DNA from: Rhizobiaceae bacterium | GTDB taxonomy: Bacteria > Pseudomonadota > Alphaproteobacteria > Rhizobiales > Rhizobiaceae | Direction of reading: 5' to 3' | Length of the DNA stretch: 7,319 nt | Assembly: GCA_016793565.1 (NCBI GenBank) | Contig: JAEUMA010000449.1 | Coordinates: forward strand, 1-7,319 | In this document: piece after piece, positions 1 through 5,973 of the stretch | Layout of the letters: every line of letters begins with the position of its first letter | How positions within the stretch are numbered: position 1 is the first letter of the stretch | The notes under the pieces: model-generated | Databases searched by the model: none | Told to the model about the DNA's origin: nothing | Seen by the model: the letters and a program-made list of their open reading frames with translations, nothing else | Translations under genes and position numbers: made by a program

Positions 1-1176
<1,176 letters not shown>

Positions 1177-1386
1177 ATCGATCTTTCCTGGGACGTTCGC
1201 TCGGGTTCGGTTCGAATGCGGGGCGCTTAGCGACTACGGCCCAAAAAAACAAGGGCTTTTGCGCAGGCGCGGGCCGGCGAACCTCTGTCCCGACAGTGTG
1301 GGTGATAGCGCATAGATGGGTGTCGCGGCCGCTTTTGGCAAACCCTAAACCGCTTCGCGGCAAAGACCGTATCAGGCGAGACCGAT
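1177..1386 (-). other. tRNA-Gly to tuf spacer / tuf leader
   Basis: This 210-nt stretch has no gene. Read on the minus strand it contains a small hairpin CCGC-GAA-GCGG (about 1350-1360), and a run of seven T (1249-1243) flanked by GCCC (1256-1253) and GGGC (1242-1239). A weak tuf-proximal promoter is conceivable: TTGTTT at 1252-1247, 17-bp spacer, TAAGCG at 1229-1224, but the -10 matches consensus poorly. The simplest reading is that it is the processed linker of a tRNA-mRNA polycistron, with tuf fed mainly from the promoter upstream of tRNA-Tyr. Neither an attenuator nor a second promoter is well supported. Confidence 0.35.
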
Positions 1387-1460
1387 TGGAGCGGGTGAAG
1401 GGAATCGAACCCTCGTATTCAGCTTGGAAGGCTGCTGCTCTACCATTGAGCTACACCCGC
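1387..1460 (-). tRNA. tRNA-Gly (anticodon TCC)
   Basis: A 74-nt cloverleaf on the minus strand. The acceptor 5' GCGGGTG pairs with 3' CACCCGC, the discriminator is T (1390) and CCA is genomically encoded at 1389-1387. The T arm contains GGTTCGATTCC and the D arm GCTC-AATGGTA-GAGC. The anticodon loop CTTCCAA lies at 1430-1424 with TCC at 1428-1426, which reads GGA and GGG glycine codons. It sits between tRNA-Tyr and tuf, the same linkage as E. coli tyrU-glyT-thrT-tufB but lacking the Thr tRNAs here. Confidence 0.97.
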
Positions 1461-1530
1461 GCTCGGCCGTCTTCGCATGGTTCGTGGCGAAAAGCGACAC
1501 CCGAGACGCGCGAGGCTTCCGGACCGGCAG

Positions 1531-1615
1531 TGGTGGAGGGGGTTGGATTCGAACCAACGTAGGCTGAGCCAACGGATTTACAGTCCGTCCCATTTAACCA
1601 CTCGGGCACCCCTCC
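1531..1615 (-). tRNA. tRNA-Tyr (anticodon GTA)
   Basis: An 85-nt class II tRNA on the minus strand with a long variable arm. The acceptor 5' GGAGGGG pairs with the 3' CCCCTCC, the discriminator is A and CCA is encoded (1533-1531). The anticodon loop CTGTAAA is at 1583-1577, with GTA at 1581-1579. The T arm contains GGTTCGAATCC. It is the first gene of the tRNA-Tyr / tRNA-Gly / tuf unit. A 70-nt spacer separates it from tRNA-Gly, and it starts about 68 nt after the predicted transcription start. Confidence 0.97.
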
Positions 1616-1689
1616 AGACTGCTGCCGGAGCCTTGCGACGAGGCGTTCTCGCGGCGGACGCTCCGAACCGGGCGAAAACCGCGAAGCGC

Positions 1690-1718
1690 CTTATGGCGAC
1701 TGACCCCTGCCCTGTCAA
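1690..1718 (-). promoter_or_regulatory. Sigma70-type promoter of the tRNA-Tyr / tRNA-Gly / tuf unit
   Basis: On the minus strand a perfect -35 TTGACA (1718-1713), a 17-bp spacer and a -10 CATAAG (1695-1690, 4 of 6 matches) point at tRNA-Tyr, with a start expected near 1683. The sequence just downstream of the -10 is GC-rich (GCGCTTCGC). Such GC-rich discriminators are typical of stable-RNA promoters under stringent (ppGpp) control, which would suit a tRNA/EF-Tu unit; that link is inference. Confidence 0.75.
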
Positions 1719-1781
1719 CCGCGCCGCAACGCGATTTTCGCCGATTCCGCCAGCGCCGTATTCAAGCGTCGGAAGGCACTG

Positions 1782-1787
1782 TATAGG
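1782..1787 (+). promoter_or_regulatory. Putative -10 of the rlmB promoter (possibly leaderless mRNA)
   Basis: TATAGG preceded by TG-like context (ACTG-TATAGG) ends 8 nt before the rlmB ATG. Transcription starting about 7 nt after the -10 would begin at or within 2 nt of the ATG. No convincing -35 is present (TATTCA at 1759-1764 with a 17-bp spacer is the best), and no Shine-Dalgarno precedes the ATG. The divergent tRNA promoter lies about 65 bp upstream. Confidence 0.4.
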
Positions 1788-1795
1788 CTTGCTCC

Positions 1796-2653
1796 ATGAG
1801 CCAGGACGACAAGCCCAAGACCCCGAGAGACAGCCATTACGCGCGGCTGCGGCGCGCGCACAGGGACATCAAGGCCGGCCCGCGCCCGCCCACACGCCGG
1901 CAGCAGACGGTTGAAGCCGGCGAAGCGCCGCCGGACGGTCTGGTTCGGCTCTACGGCCTGCACACCGTGCGCGCCGCGCTCGACAATCCGCTCCGCAAGA
2001 TCCGCCGCATGTGGGTGACCCGCAACGCCGCCGAACGGCTCGGTCTTGGCGAACTCGACGCCCTGCCTTTCCCGGTGGAAAGCGTTGAGCCGAAGGCGAT
2101 CGACCGGCTGACCGGCAGCGACGCCGTGCATCAGGGCGCGCTGGTGGAGGCCGAACCCCTGAAACCCAAGCGGCTGGACGCACTGGGCGACACGCCGCTG
2201 GTGATCGTTCTCGACCAGGTCACCGACCCGCACAATGTCGGCGCGATCGTGCGCTCGGCCGTCGCCTTCGGGGCCGGCGCGCTAATCACCACCTCGCGCC
2301 ATAGCCCGGCCGAATCGGGAGTCCTGGCGAAATCCGCTTCCGGTGCCCTCGAACACCTCGACCTGATCGAGGTGCGCAACCTCGCCGACGCGCTGTTGCA
2401 ACTGCACGACGCCGGTTTCCAGACCATAGGTCTCGATTCCGACGGCCCCTCGGAACTCGAGGACAGTTTCGCCGGCGGCCGCATAGCGCTCGTGCTGGGC
2501 GCCGAGGGCAAGGGCCTGCGCCAGAAAACCCGCGATACCGTCACGCGGCTGGCGCGCCTCGACATGCCCGGACCGATCCGCTCGCTCAACGTCTCCAACG
2601 CCGCGGCCGTGGCGCTCTACGGCGCTCGCCGACACCTGGCCGCCAACCGCTGA
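1796..2653 (+). CDS. rlmB: 23S rRNA (guanosine-2'-O-)-methyltransferase, SpoU/TrmH family
   Basis: A 285-aa SPOUT-class (trefoil-knot) RNA 2'-O-methyltransferase using S-adenosylmethionine. RlmB members modify G2251 in the peptidyl-transferase P-loop of 23S rRNA. A basic, disordered N-terminus (1-45) is followed by the SpoU substrate-binding domain (about 50-120, with the family's LYGLHTVRAAL opening) and the catalytic domain (about 134-280). The three family motifs are all present: motif 1 LDQVTDPHNVGAIVRSA (139-155, with Asn147 and catalytic-type Arg153), motif 2 LGAEGKGL (234-241, Glu237) and motif 3 with Ser263-Leu264-Asn265-Val266-Ser267 (knot and SAM pocket). The start at 1796 gives the expected length, although no SD is visible. 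It is divergent from the tRNA/tuf unit, a common arrangement in Rhizobiales. TrmH-type tRNA methylation is the alternative, but the N-terminal domain and the rRNA/tRNA neighbourhood favour RlmB. Confidence 0.92.
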   Translation: MSQDDKPKTPRDSHYARLRRAHRDIKAGPRPPTRRQQTVEAGEAPPDGLVRLYGLHTVRAALDNPLRKIRRMWVTRNAAERLGLGELDALPFPVESVEPKAIDRLTGSDAVHQGALVEAEPLKPKRLDALGDTPLVIVLDQVTDPHNVGAIVRSAVAFGAGALITTSRHSPAESGVLAKSASGALEHLDLIEVRNLADALLQLHDAGFQTIGLDSDGPSELEDSFAGGRIALVLGAEGKGLRQKTRDTVTRLARLDMPGPIRSLNVSNAAAVALYGARRHLAANR

Positions 2654-2683
2654 CCTGACATCCGCGCGCTCCAAAAAGTCGCT

Positions 2684-2705
2684 CCCGCCGGCATGTCTCG
2701 GCGGG
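2684..2705 (+). terminator. GC-rich hairpin after rlmB, possible terminator
   Basis: CCCGCCG (2684-2690) pairs perfectly with CGGCGGG (2699-2705) around an 8-nt loop, 31 nt after the rlmB stop. Only TT follows before CCC, so it lacks the U-tract of a canonical intrinsic terminator. It could be a weak or Rho-assisted terminator or an mRNA 3'-end stabiliser. Confidence 0.4.
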
Positions 2706-2845
2706 TTCCCGGCGTTCGTTAAAATTTGAAATAAATTCAAATCAAGTATTTCTCAATTCAAAATCAAAGTATCGGACATTTTGCCCGAACCTTTATTCAA
2801 TCTCTTCTTCGACGTTTTGCGTGAAATAAATCGGGACATGTCATT
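2706..2845. promoter_or_regulatory. AT-rich upstream regulatory region of the BTLCP gene
   Basis: This is gene-free. Bases 2719-2778 are only about one fifth G+C, against an otherwise strongly GC-rich window. They hold a perfect inverted repeat, ATTTGAA-ATAAA-TTCAAAT (2724-2742), and a near-identical direct repeat: AATTCAAATCAAGTAT at 2734-2749 and AATTCAAAATCAAAGTAT at 2755-2772, offset by 21 bp (two helical turns). A tentative promoter abuts the repeats: CGGACA (2773-2778), 17-bp spacer, TTCAAT (2796-2801). The layout suggests regulator binding at the promoter of the downstream secreted protein. The regulator is unknown; rhizobial MucR/Ros-type proteins favour AT-rich sites, but no specific match is claimed. 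Confidence 0.45.
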
Positions 2846-2865
2846 GTCTCTCCAACAGGGGAGAC
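2846..2865 (+). promoter_or_regulatory. 5'-UTR hairpin masking the Shine-Dalgarno of the BTLCP gene
   Basis: In the transcript GUCUCUCC (2846-2853) can pair with GGGGAGAC (2858-2865) through an AACA tetraloop: eight base pairs including one U-G wobble. The 3' arm contains the GGAG Shine-Dalgarno core (2860-2863), which sits 8 nt before the ATG at 2872. Folding would therefore hide the ribosome-binding site. The G-run at 2866-2869 stays unpaired and could serve as a poorer alternative. Confidence 0.5.
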
Positions 2866-2871
2866 GGGGCA

Positions 2872-3474
2872 ATGACAATAAGAAAAATCGCGCTGCTGGT
2901 TGCAGCGATGGTCGTATCCGCAGGCGGCATCGCAAGCGCATCCGCCAACGAGCTCTACATGCGCACCGGTGCCCGCACGACGCAGCCGGTCGGTCACTAT
3001 GAGTTCTGCCAGCGCTATCCCGGCGAGTGCCGCCAGAAGACGCCCGCCGGCGCGCCGATCGAACTGACGCGTAAGCTGTGGGCGGCCATGATCGACGTCA
3101 ACAACGCGGTGAACTCGGCGGTGTCGCCGCGAACCGACCGCGATATGTGGGGCCAGGAGGAAGTCTGGTCCTTCCCCGGCGCCTATGGCGACTGCGAGGA
3201 CTACGTTCTGGAGAAGCGCCGCCAGCTGATGGCGATCGGCGTGCCCGCCGGCGATCTGCTGATCACCGTGGCACGCCAGCCCAACGGCGACGGACATGCG
3301 GTGCTGACGGTGAGAACCAGCCGCGGCGACTACATTCTCGACAATCTCGACACCCGCGTCCTCGCCTGGACGGATACTGAATATACCTACCTCAAGCGGC
3401 AGTCGGAGAAAAACTCCGGCGTGTGGGTCACCATCAACGACGGCCGCGATGCGGCGGTCGCCAGCGTGCGCTGA
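2872..3474 (+). CDS. Secreted transglutaminase-like cysteine peptidase family protein (BTLCP, Peptidase_C93/DUF920)
   Basis: A 200-aa exported protein. A signal peptide (1-25: basic MTIRK, hydrophobic 6-20, ASASA|NEL with an AxA site) predicts a periplasmic mature protein of about 175 aa. The mature part has the papain/transglutaminase-like triad layout of bacterial transglutaminase-like cysteine proteinases: Cys108 in GDCEDY (106-111), His142 in GHAVL and Asp157 in YILDN. Two further cysteines, Cys46 and Cys53 (FCQRYPGEC), could form a disulfide in the periplasm. The family is related to LapG, which cleaves a surface adhesin, but no LapA- or LapD-like partner lies nearby, so the substrate is unknown. 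The start is supported by AGGGGAG (2857-2863). The gene stands alone, with its own AT-rich upstream region and a strong terminator behind it. Family assignment is firm; proteolytic activity is inferred. Confidence 0.9.
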   Translation: MTIRKIALLVAAMVVSAGGIASASANELYMRTGARTTQPVGHYEFCQRYPGECRQKTPAGAPIELTRKLWAAMIDVNNAVNSAVSPRTDRDMWGQEEVWSFPGAYGDCEDYVLEKRRQLMAIGVPAGDLLITVARQPNGDGHAVLTVRTSRGDYILDNLDTRVLAWTDTEYTYLKRQSEKNSGVWVTINDGRDAAVASVR

Positions 3475-3485
3475 GGCAGGGAGAG

Positions 3486-3530
3486 AAAACCCGGTCGAGT
3501 CCCCACCTCCCCGTCCCCAACGACCGGGTT
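3486..3530 (-). terminator. Likely terminator for the leftward gene 3570-3890
   Basis: AACCCGGTC (3488-3496) and GACCGGGTT (3522-3530) form a perfect 9-bp stem with a 25-nt loop. Read on the minus strand the hairpin ends in TTTT (3489-3486) then CTCTC, which gives it terminator polarity for leftward transcription. The long loop lowers confidence. Confidence 0.5.
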
Positions 3531-3533
3531 CAA

Positions 3534-3570
3534 GGAGCCGGCCCAGTCCCCGGGCCGGCTCCACCTTTTT
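3534..3570 (+). terminator. Intrinsic terminator of the BTLCP gene
   Basis: GGAGCCGGCCC (3534-3544) pairs perfectly with GGGCCGGCTCC (3552-3562), an 11-bp stem with a 7-nt loop, followed by ACC and TTTTT (3566-3570). This is a canonical rho-independent terminator for rightward transcription. Its T-run touches the stop codon of the converging gene. Confidence 0.88.
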
Positions 3571-3890
3571 CAGCCGGGGAACGTCCGCGCGACGGCGCCC
3601 AGCACGGCGATGCCGGTCGCCAGCGCCCACGCAAAGGCGACCGTCGCCGAGGATGCCAGTTGCCAGGCGGAGATGCGGCTGCGGCGCCACGCGTCGAGCG
3701 CATCGTTTCCCAGCATCAATGGACCTGCCAGCATGGCGGCGAACAGCGACCGCAGCGGTCGCGCCCGCGAGAGAAACGGCTCGGCGAAACTAACCGGCCG
3801 CCGCGCCGCGAGTTCGAGGATCGTCCCAGCAAGCCCCGCGACGGTGATGCCGACCATGAGGGCAAATGCCCATGCTTGCGCGGCCATCAT
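3570..3890 (-). CDS. Small membrane protein, possibly DUF6949 family
   Basis: A 106-aa hydrophobic protein with about three predicted transmembrane segments (roughly 5-27, 46-62 and 77-100) separated by short basic stretches (ARRP at 29-32, SRARPLR at 41-47, WRRSR at 68-72), so it is an inner-membrane protein. The start chosen is the ATG at 3890-3888, because GGAGAG (3901-3896) sits 5 nt upstream; a second ATG follows immediately (3887-3885). The frame stays open upstream to an ATG at 3992, but that extension would carry an untypical polar N-terminus and no SD. The ELAARRPVSF segment after the first helix recalls small rhizobial proteins annotated DUF6949; that assignment is from memory and tentative. 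No function can be assigned. It is divergent from the gene at 3996 and convergent with the BTLCP gene. Confidence 0.7.
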   Translation of the reverse strand: MMAAQAWAFALMVGITVAGLAGTILELAARRPVSFAEPFLSRARPLRSLFAAMLAGPLMLGNDALDAWRRSRISAWQLASSATVAFAWALATGIAVLGAVARTFPG

Positions 3891-3958
3891 CTTTACTCTC
3901 CGTTTACCATGCCCCGCCATCTTCCTTGAGAGGCACGCAAGAAGCATGCCTTCGAAAC

Positions 3959-3973
3959 GTCCCGCATCGGGAC
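3959..3973. repeat. Short perfect palindrome in a divergent intergenic region
   Basis: GTCCCG-CAT-CGGGAC forms 6-bp arms with a 3-bp centre, 22 bp before the ATG at 3996 and about 69 bp from the divergent start at 3890. It could be an operator for one or both genes, or a 5'-UTR hairpin in the rightward mRNA. There is no match to a known operator that I recognise. Confidence 0.4.
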
Positions 3974-3995
3974 AGGCCTGAGAGCGGTTCACGGC

Positions 3996-4733
3996 ATGTC
4001 ATCAGCCCAGCAGGCAGCCGACACGGCTGCGCCGTCCGTCGACCTCGCAATCCTGCGGAAGCTAGGTTGGGCGCTGCTCGGCGTGGTCCTGCTTTCGGCG
4101 GCCATCAGCGGCGCCGGGCTCTGGCTCGGCCGATCGCTGTCCATGGGCGGCCATACGGACGACCGCACCAACTACGAGGTGGTGATCGGCAACGATGTCA
4201 TCGTGGCGCCGGCCAACATGATCCGCTTCGACCGCGCACGCCGGAACGGCGTTGCCGCGCGCCTCGACGTCTATATGCGCTGGCCCGACCTCACGGGCTA
4301 TGACGAGACCGCACGCGACGACTTCAACCACGCCGGCGGGTCGCGAAACATCCTGTTTCTGTCCTTCGAGGAGCGGATGATCTCCCGCGACATGAGCGGG
4401 CGTTTCGATCCGATCTACCGTTCGCTGATCCTGTGGCCCGGCGTCGAGGGTCCGGCCGGCCTACGCCTGTTTCCGTTCAAGCCGAACACCGGCTACGTCA
4501 ACGAGGAACTTGCCGTTGCCAACCGCCCCGGACAAGACCCGTTCGTGGCGCGCTGCCTTGTCGGCCAGGCGGCGGAGGATTCCCTCGCCCCGTGCGAACG
4601 CGACGTCCATGTCGGCGAAGGGCTGAGCCTCTCCTACCGCTTTCCGCGTGATCTGCTGCCGGTCTGGCGGGAGCTGGACGAAGCCGTGGGCGCGAAGGCG
4701 GCGCTGATGCTAACGGGCTCAAGCCGCCACTGA
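3996..4733 (+). CDS. Hypothetical single-pass membrane protein
   Basis: A 245-aa protein of unrecognised family. A short cytoplasmic N-terminus (1-20) precedes one strongly hydrophobic helix (about 24-44, LGWALLGVVLLSAAISGAGLW). A soluble domain of about 200 residues, probably periplasmic, follows. The soluble part contains YEVVIGNDVIVAPANMIRF (60-78), the stretch NILFLSFEERMISRDMSGRFD (118-138), a proline/glycine-rich middle, and two cysteines (Cys187 and Cys200) spaced like a disulfide-bonded loop. No catalytic signature is recognised. Coding character (regular GC-rich third positions, no frame breaks) and its tight fit between neighbours support a real gene. The RBS before the ATG is weak (GAGAG near 3980-3984). 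It resembles lineage-restricted rhizobial hypotheticals. It ends 8 bp before the stop of the converging DUF3126 gene. Confidence 0.8.
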   Translation: MSSAQQAADTAAPSVDLAILRKLGWALLGVVLLSAAISGAGLWLGRSLSMGGHTDDRTNYEVVIGNDVIVAPANMIRFDRARRNGVAARLDVYMRWPDLTGYDETARDDFNHAGGSRNILFLSFEERMISRDMSGRFDPIYRSLILWPGVEGPAGLRLFPFKPNTGYVNEELAVANRPGQDPFVARCLVGQAAEDSLAPCERDVHVGEGLSLSYRFPRDLLPVWRELDEAVGAKAALMLTGSSRH

Positions 4734-4746
4734 GGCGAGGCTCAGT
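4729..4746. repeat. Palindrome spanning both convergent stop codons
   Basis: ACTGAG (4729-4734) and CTCAGT (4741-4746) are perfect inverse complements around GCGAGG. The TGA stop of the rightward gene (4731-4733) lies in one arm and the TGA stop of the leftward DUF3126 gene (4744-4742) in the other. No T-run follows on either strand, so it is at most a weak bidirectional 3'-end structure. Confidence 0.4.
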
Positions 4747-4945
4747 TCAGGTCGATGTCGAGAATGGCCATCGAGAAATTGTAGTCGCCCTCTTCCTCAT
4801 CCTTGAAGATGATGCCGAGAAACTCATCGCCGACATAGACCTCGCAGGAATCGTCCTTGCGAGGGCGCGCCTTCACCTGAATGTTGGGATTCTGGAAGGT
4901 GCGCTTGAAATAGGCGTCGAGCTTTCGGACTTCTTCGGGCTTCAA
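4742..4945 (-). CDS. DUF3126 family protein
   Basis: A small, acidic cytoplasmic protein of 67 aa that matches the alphaproteobacterial DUF3126 family over its full length. It opens with KPEEVRKLDAYFKRTF, has a central RPRKDDSCEVYVGDEFLG, and ends in an acidic turn followed by YNFSMAILDIDL. No enzymatic motif is visible and the function of the family is unknown. The start is a TTG codon (4945-4943), chosen because GGAGAG (4956-4951) lies exactly 5 nt upstream and the conserved N-terminus begins there; no in-frame ATG or GTG lies between it and that SD. It follows cysE, a linkage I associate with Rhizobiales, but a strong terminator sits between them, so separate or only partly coupled expression is expected. 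Confidence 0.85.
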   Translation of the reverse strand: MKPEEVRKLDAYFKRTFQNPNIQVKARPRKDDSCEVYVGDEFLGIIFKDEEEGDYNFSMAILDIDLN

Positions 4946-4976
4946 CGAGGCTCTCCAGATTCGAACATTGCCGCGG

Positions 4977-5005
4977 CTTCTGGCACGCGAAATGTGACGT
5001 GTAAA
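4977..5005 (-). promoter_or_regulatory. Tentative promoter of the DUF3126 gene
   Basis: On the minus strand TTTACA (5005-5000, 5 of 6 to TTGACA), a 17-bp spacer and CAGAAG (4982-4977, 3 of 6) lie directly after the cysE terminator. The -35 overlaps the terminator's T-rich tail. The -10 is poor, but a promoter is needed here if the terminator works. Confidence 0.3.
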
Positions 5006-5033
5006 GCAAAACGGCCGGGCGTAGACCCGGCCG
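5003..5033 (-). terminator. Intrinsic terminator of cysE
   Basis: CGGCCGGG and CCCGGCCG form a perfect 8-bp GC stem (5033-5026 with 5019-5012) around a 6-nt loop. Read leftward this is followed by TTTT, GC, TTT (5011-5003). It lies 24 nt after the cysE stop codon. Confidence 0.85.
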
Positions 5034-5057
5034 CGCGATGGCGATGCCTGCGTTCGA

Positions 5058-5909
5058 TCAGATGTCGAACGATATGACGTGATCCATCGTCTGCGACGGC
5101 AGCTTCTGGTCCATGTCGCGCGAAGGCCGGTCGCAACCAGATTCCCCCACCACCCGGGCGGGCACGCCGGCGACCGTCTTGTTGTGCGGGACGGGCGAAA
5201 GCACGACGGAGCCCGCCGCGATCTTGGCGCAATGGCCGACCTCGATATTGCCGAGAATCTTGGCGCCGGCGCCGATCAGCACGCCGTGGCGGATCTTCGG
5301 GTGGCGGTCTCCACCGGCCTTGCCCGTGCCTCCGAGCGTAACGCCATGAAGGATCGAAACGTCATCTTCGATGACGGCCGTCTCGCCTACGACGAAGCCG
5401 GTGGCGTGGTCGATGAAGATGCCCTTGCCCATCCTGGAGGCCGGGTGGATGTCGGTCTGGAACACCGAAGACGAACGGCTCTGCAGGTAAAGCGCGAAAT
5501 CACGCCGGCCCTCGTTCCAGAGCCAGTGCGCCAGCCGGTGCGTCTGGATCGCGTGAAAGCCCTTGAAATAGAGCACCGGCATCAGGAAACGGTCGCACGC
5601 CGGATCGCGGTCGTAGTAGGCCTGCATGTCGACGCGGACGCTGGAGCTCCATTCCGGCCGGTCGCGCACCATCGCCTTGAAGGTCTGACGGATGAGATCG
5701 GCGCCGACGTCCTGATGCGCGAGGCGCTCGGCGATGCGGTGGATGACCGCCTCCTCCAGGGAATCATGATTGAGGATCGTCGAATAGATGAAGGCCGCGA
5801 GCAGAGGATCGTTGTCGACCGTCTCCATCGCTTCGTCGCGAACGGCGCGCCATATGGGATCGACCGGCTGGACGGTGCCGGGGCTTCGTATGACACTGAT
5901 GCTGTTCAT
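5058..5909 (-). CDS. cysE: Serine O-acetyltransferase
   Basis: CysE transfers acetyl from acetyl-CoA to L-serine, giving O-acetylserine, the first committed step of cysteine synthesis in the cytoplasm. The 283-aa protein has the helical SATase N-terminal domain (about 17-150), then a left-handed beta-helix of hexapeptide repeats (about 155-255). By alignment to the E. coli enzyme, key residues are Asp102 in RDPAC, Asp167-His168 in FIDHATG (the catalytic pair) and His203 in GGDRHPKI; the GVTLGGTGK acetyl-CoA segment is intact. The tail ends in Phe-Asp-Ile; a C-terminal Ile is what docks into the CysK active site to form cysteine synthase complex. A very good SD, AGGAGG (5920-5915), is 5 nt before the ATG. 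Feedback inhibition by cysteine is a family trait. It is followed by its own terminator and DUF3126. Confidence 0.97.
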   Translation of the reverse strand: MNSISVIRSPGTVQPVDPIWRAVRDEAMETVDNDPLLAAFIYSTILNHDSLEEAVIHRIAERLAHQDVGADLIRQTFKAMVRDRPEWSSSVRVDMQAYYDRDPACDRFLMPVLYFKGFHAIQTHRLAHWLWNEGRRDFALYLQSRSSSVFQTDIHPASRMGKGIFIDHATGFVVGETAVIEDDVSILHGVTLGGTGKAGGDRHPKIRHGVLIGAGAKILGNIEVGHCAKIAAGSVVLSPVPHNKTVAGVPARVVGESGCDRPSRDMDQKLPSQTMDHVISFDI

Positions 5910-5943
5910 CCAAACCTCCTGCCGGACCCCTCAGCGAGGCGGG

Positions 5944-5973
5944 ACCATAGTCCAAATCGCCGACCCATTGAAA
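5944..5973 (-). promoter_or_regulatory. Candidate cysE promoter region
   Basis: Upstream of cysE the minus strand shows TATGGT (5949-5944, 4 of 6) with TTTCAA (5973-5968) 18 bp before it. A perfect 10-bp palindrome AAATCGATTT (5971-5980) overlaps the -35 side and could be an operator. The 176-nt gap 5910-6085 contains nothing else that I recognise and has no T-tailed hairpin after the hydrolase gene, so read-through from upstream is also possible. Confidence 0.35.

Noticed and set aside
1350..1360. Intrinsic terminator after tRNA-Gly (CCGC-GAA-GCGG)
   Set aside because: The stem is only 4 bp and is followed by TTTAGGGTTT rather than a continuous T-run.
2719..2733. CtrA-type site (TTAA-N7-TTAA)
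   Set aside because: Only the first TTAA is present; the second half-site position reads AATA.
2724..2772. CRISPR-like repeat
   Set aside because: Only two imperfect AT-rich copies with almost no spacer and no cas genes; better read as regulator sites.
2797..3690. 297-codon open frame on the minus strand
   Set aside because: It lies antisense to the BTLCP gene and across both terminators; composition is that of a shadow frame.
3891..3992. N-terminal extension of the small membrane protein to an ATG at 3992
   Set aside because: The ATG at 3890 has a well-spaced GGAGAG; the extension is polar, lacks an SD and would run nearly into the divergent gene's start.
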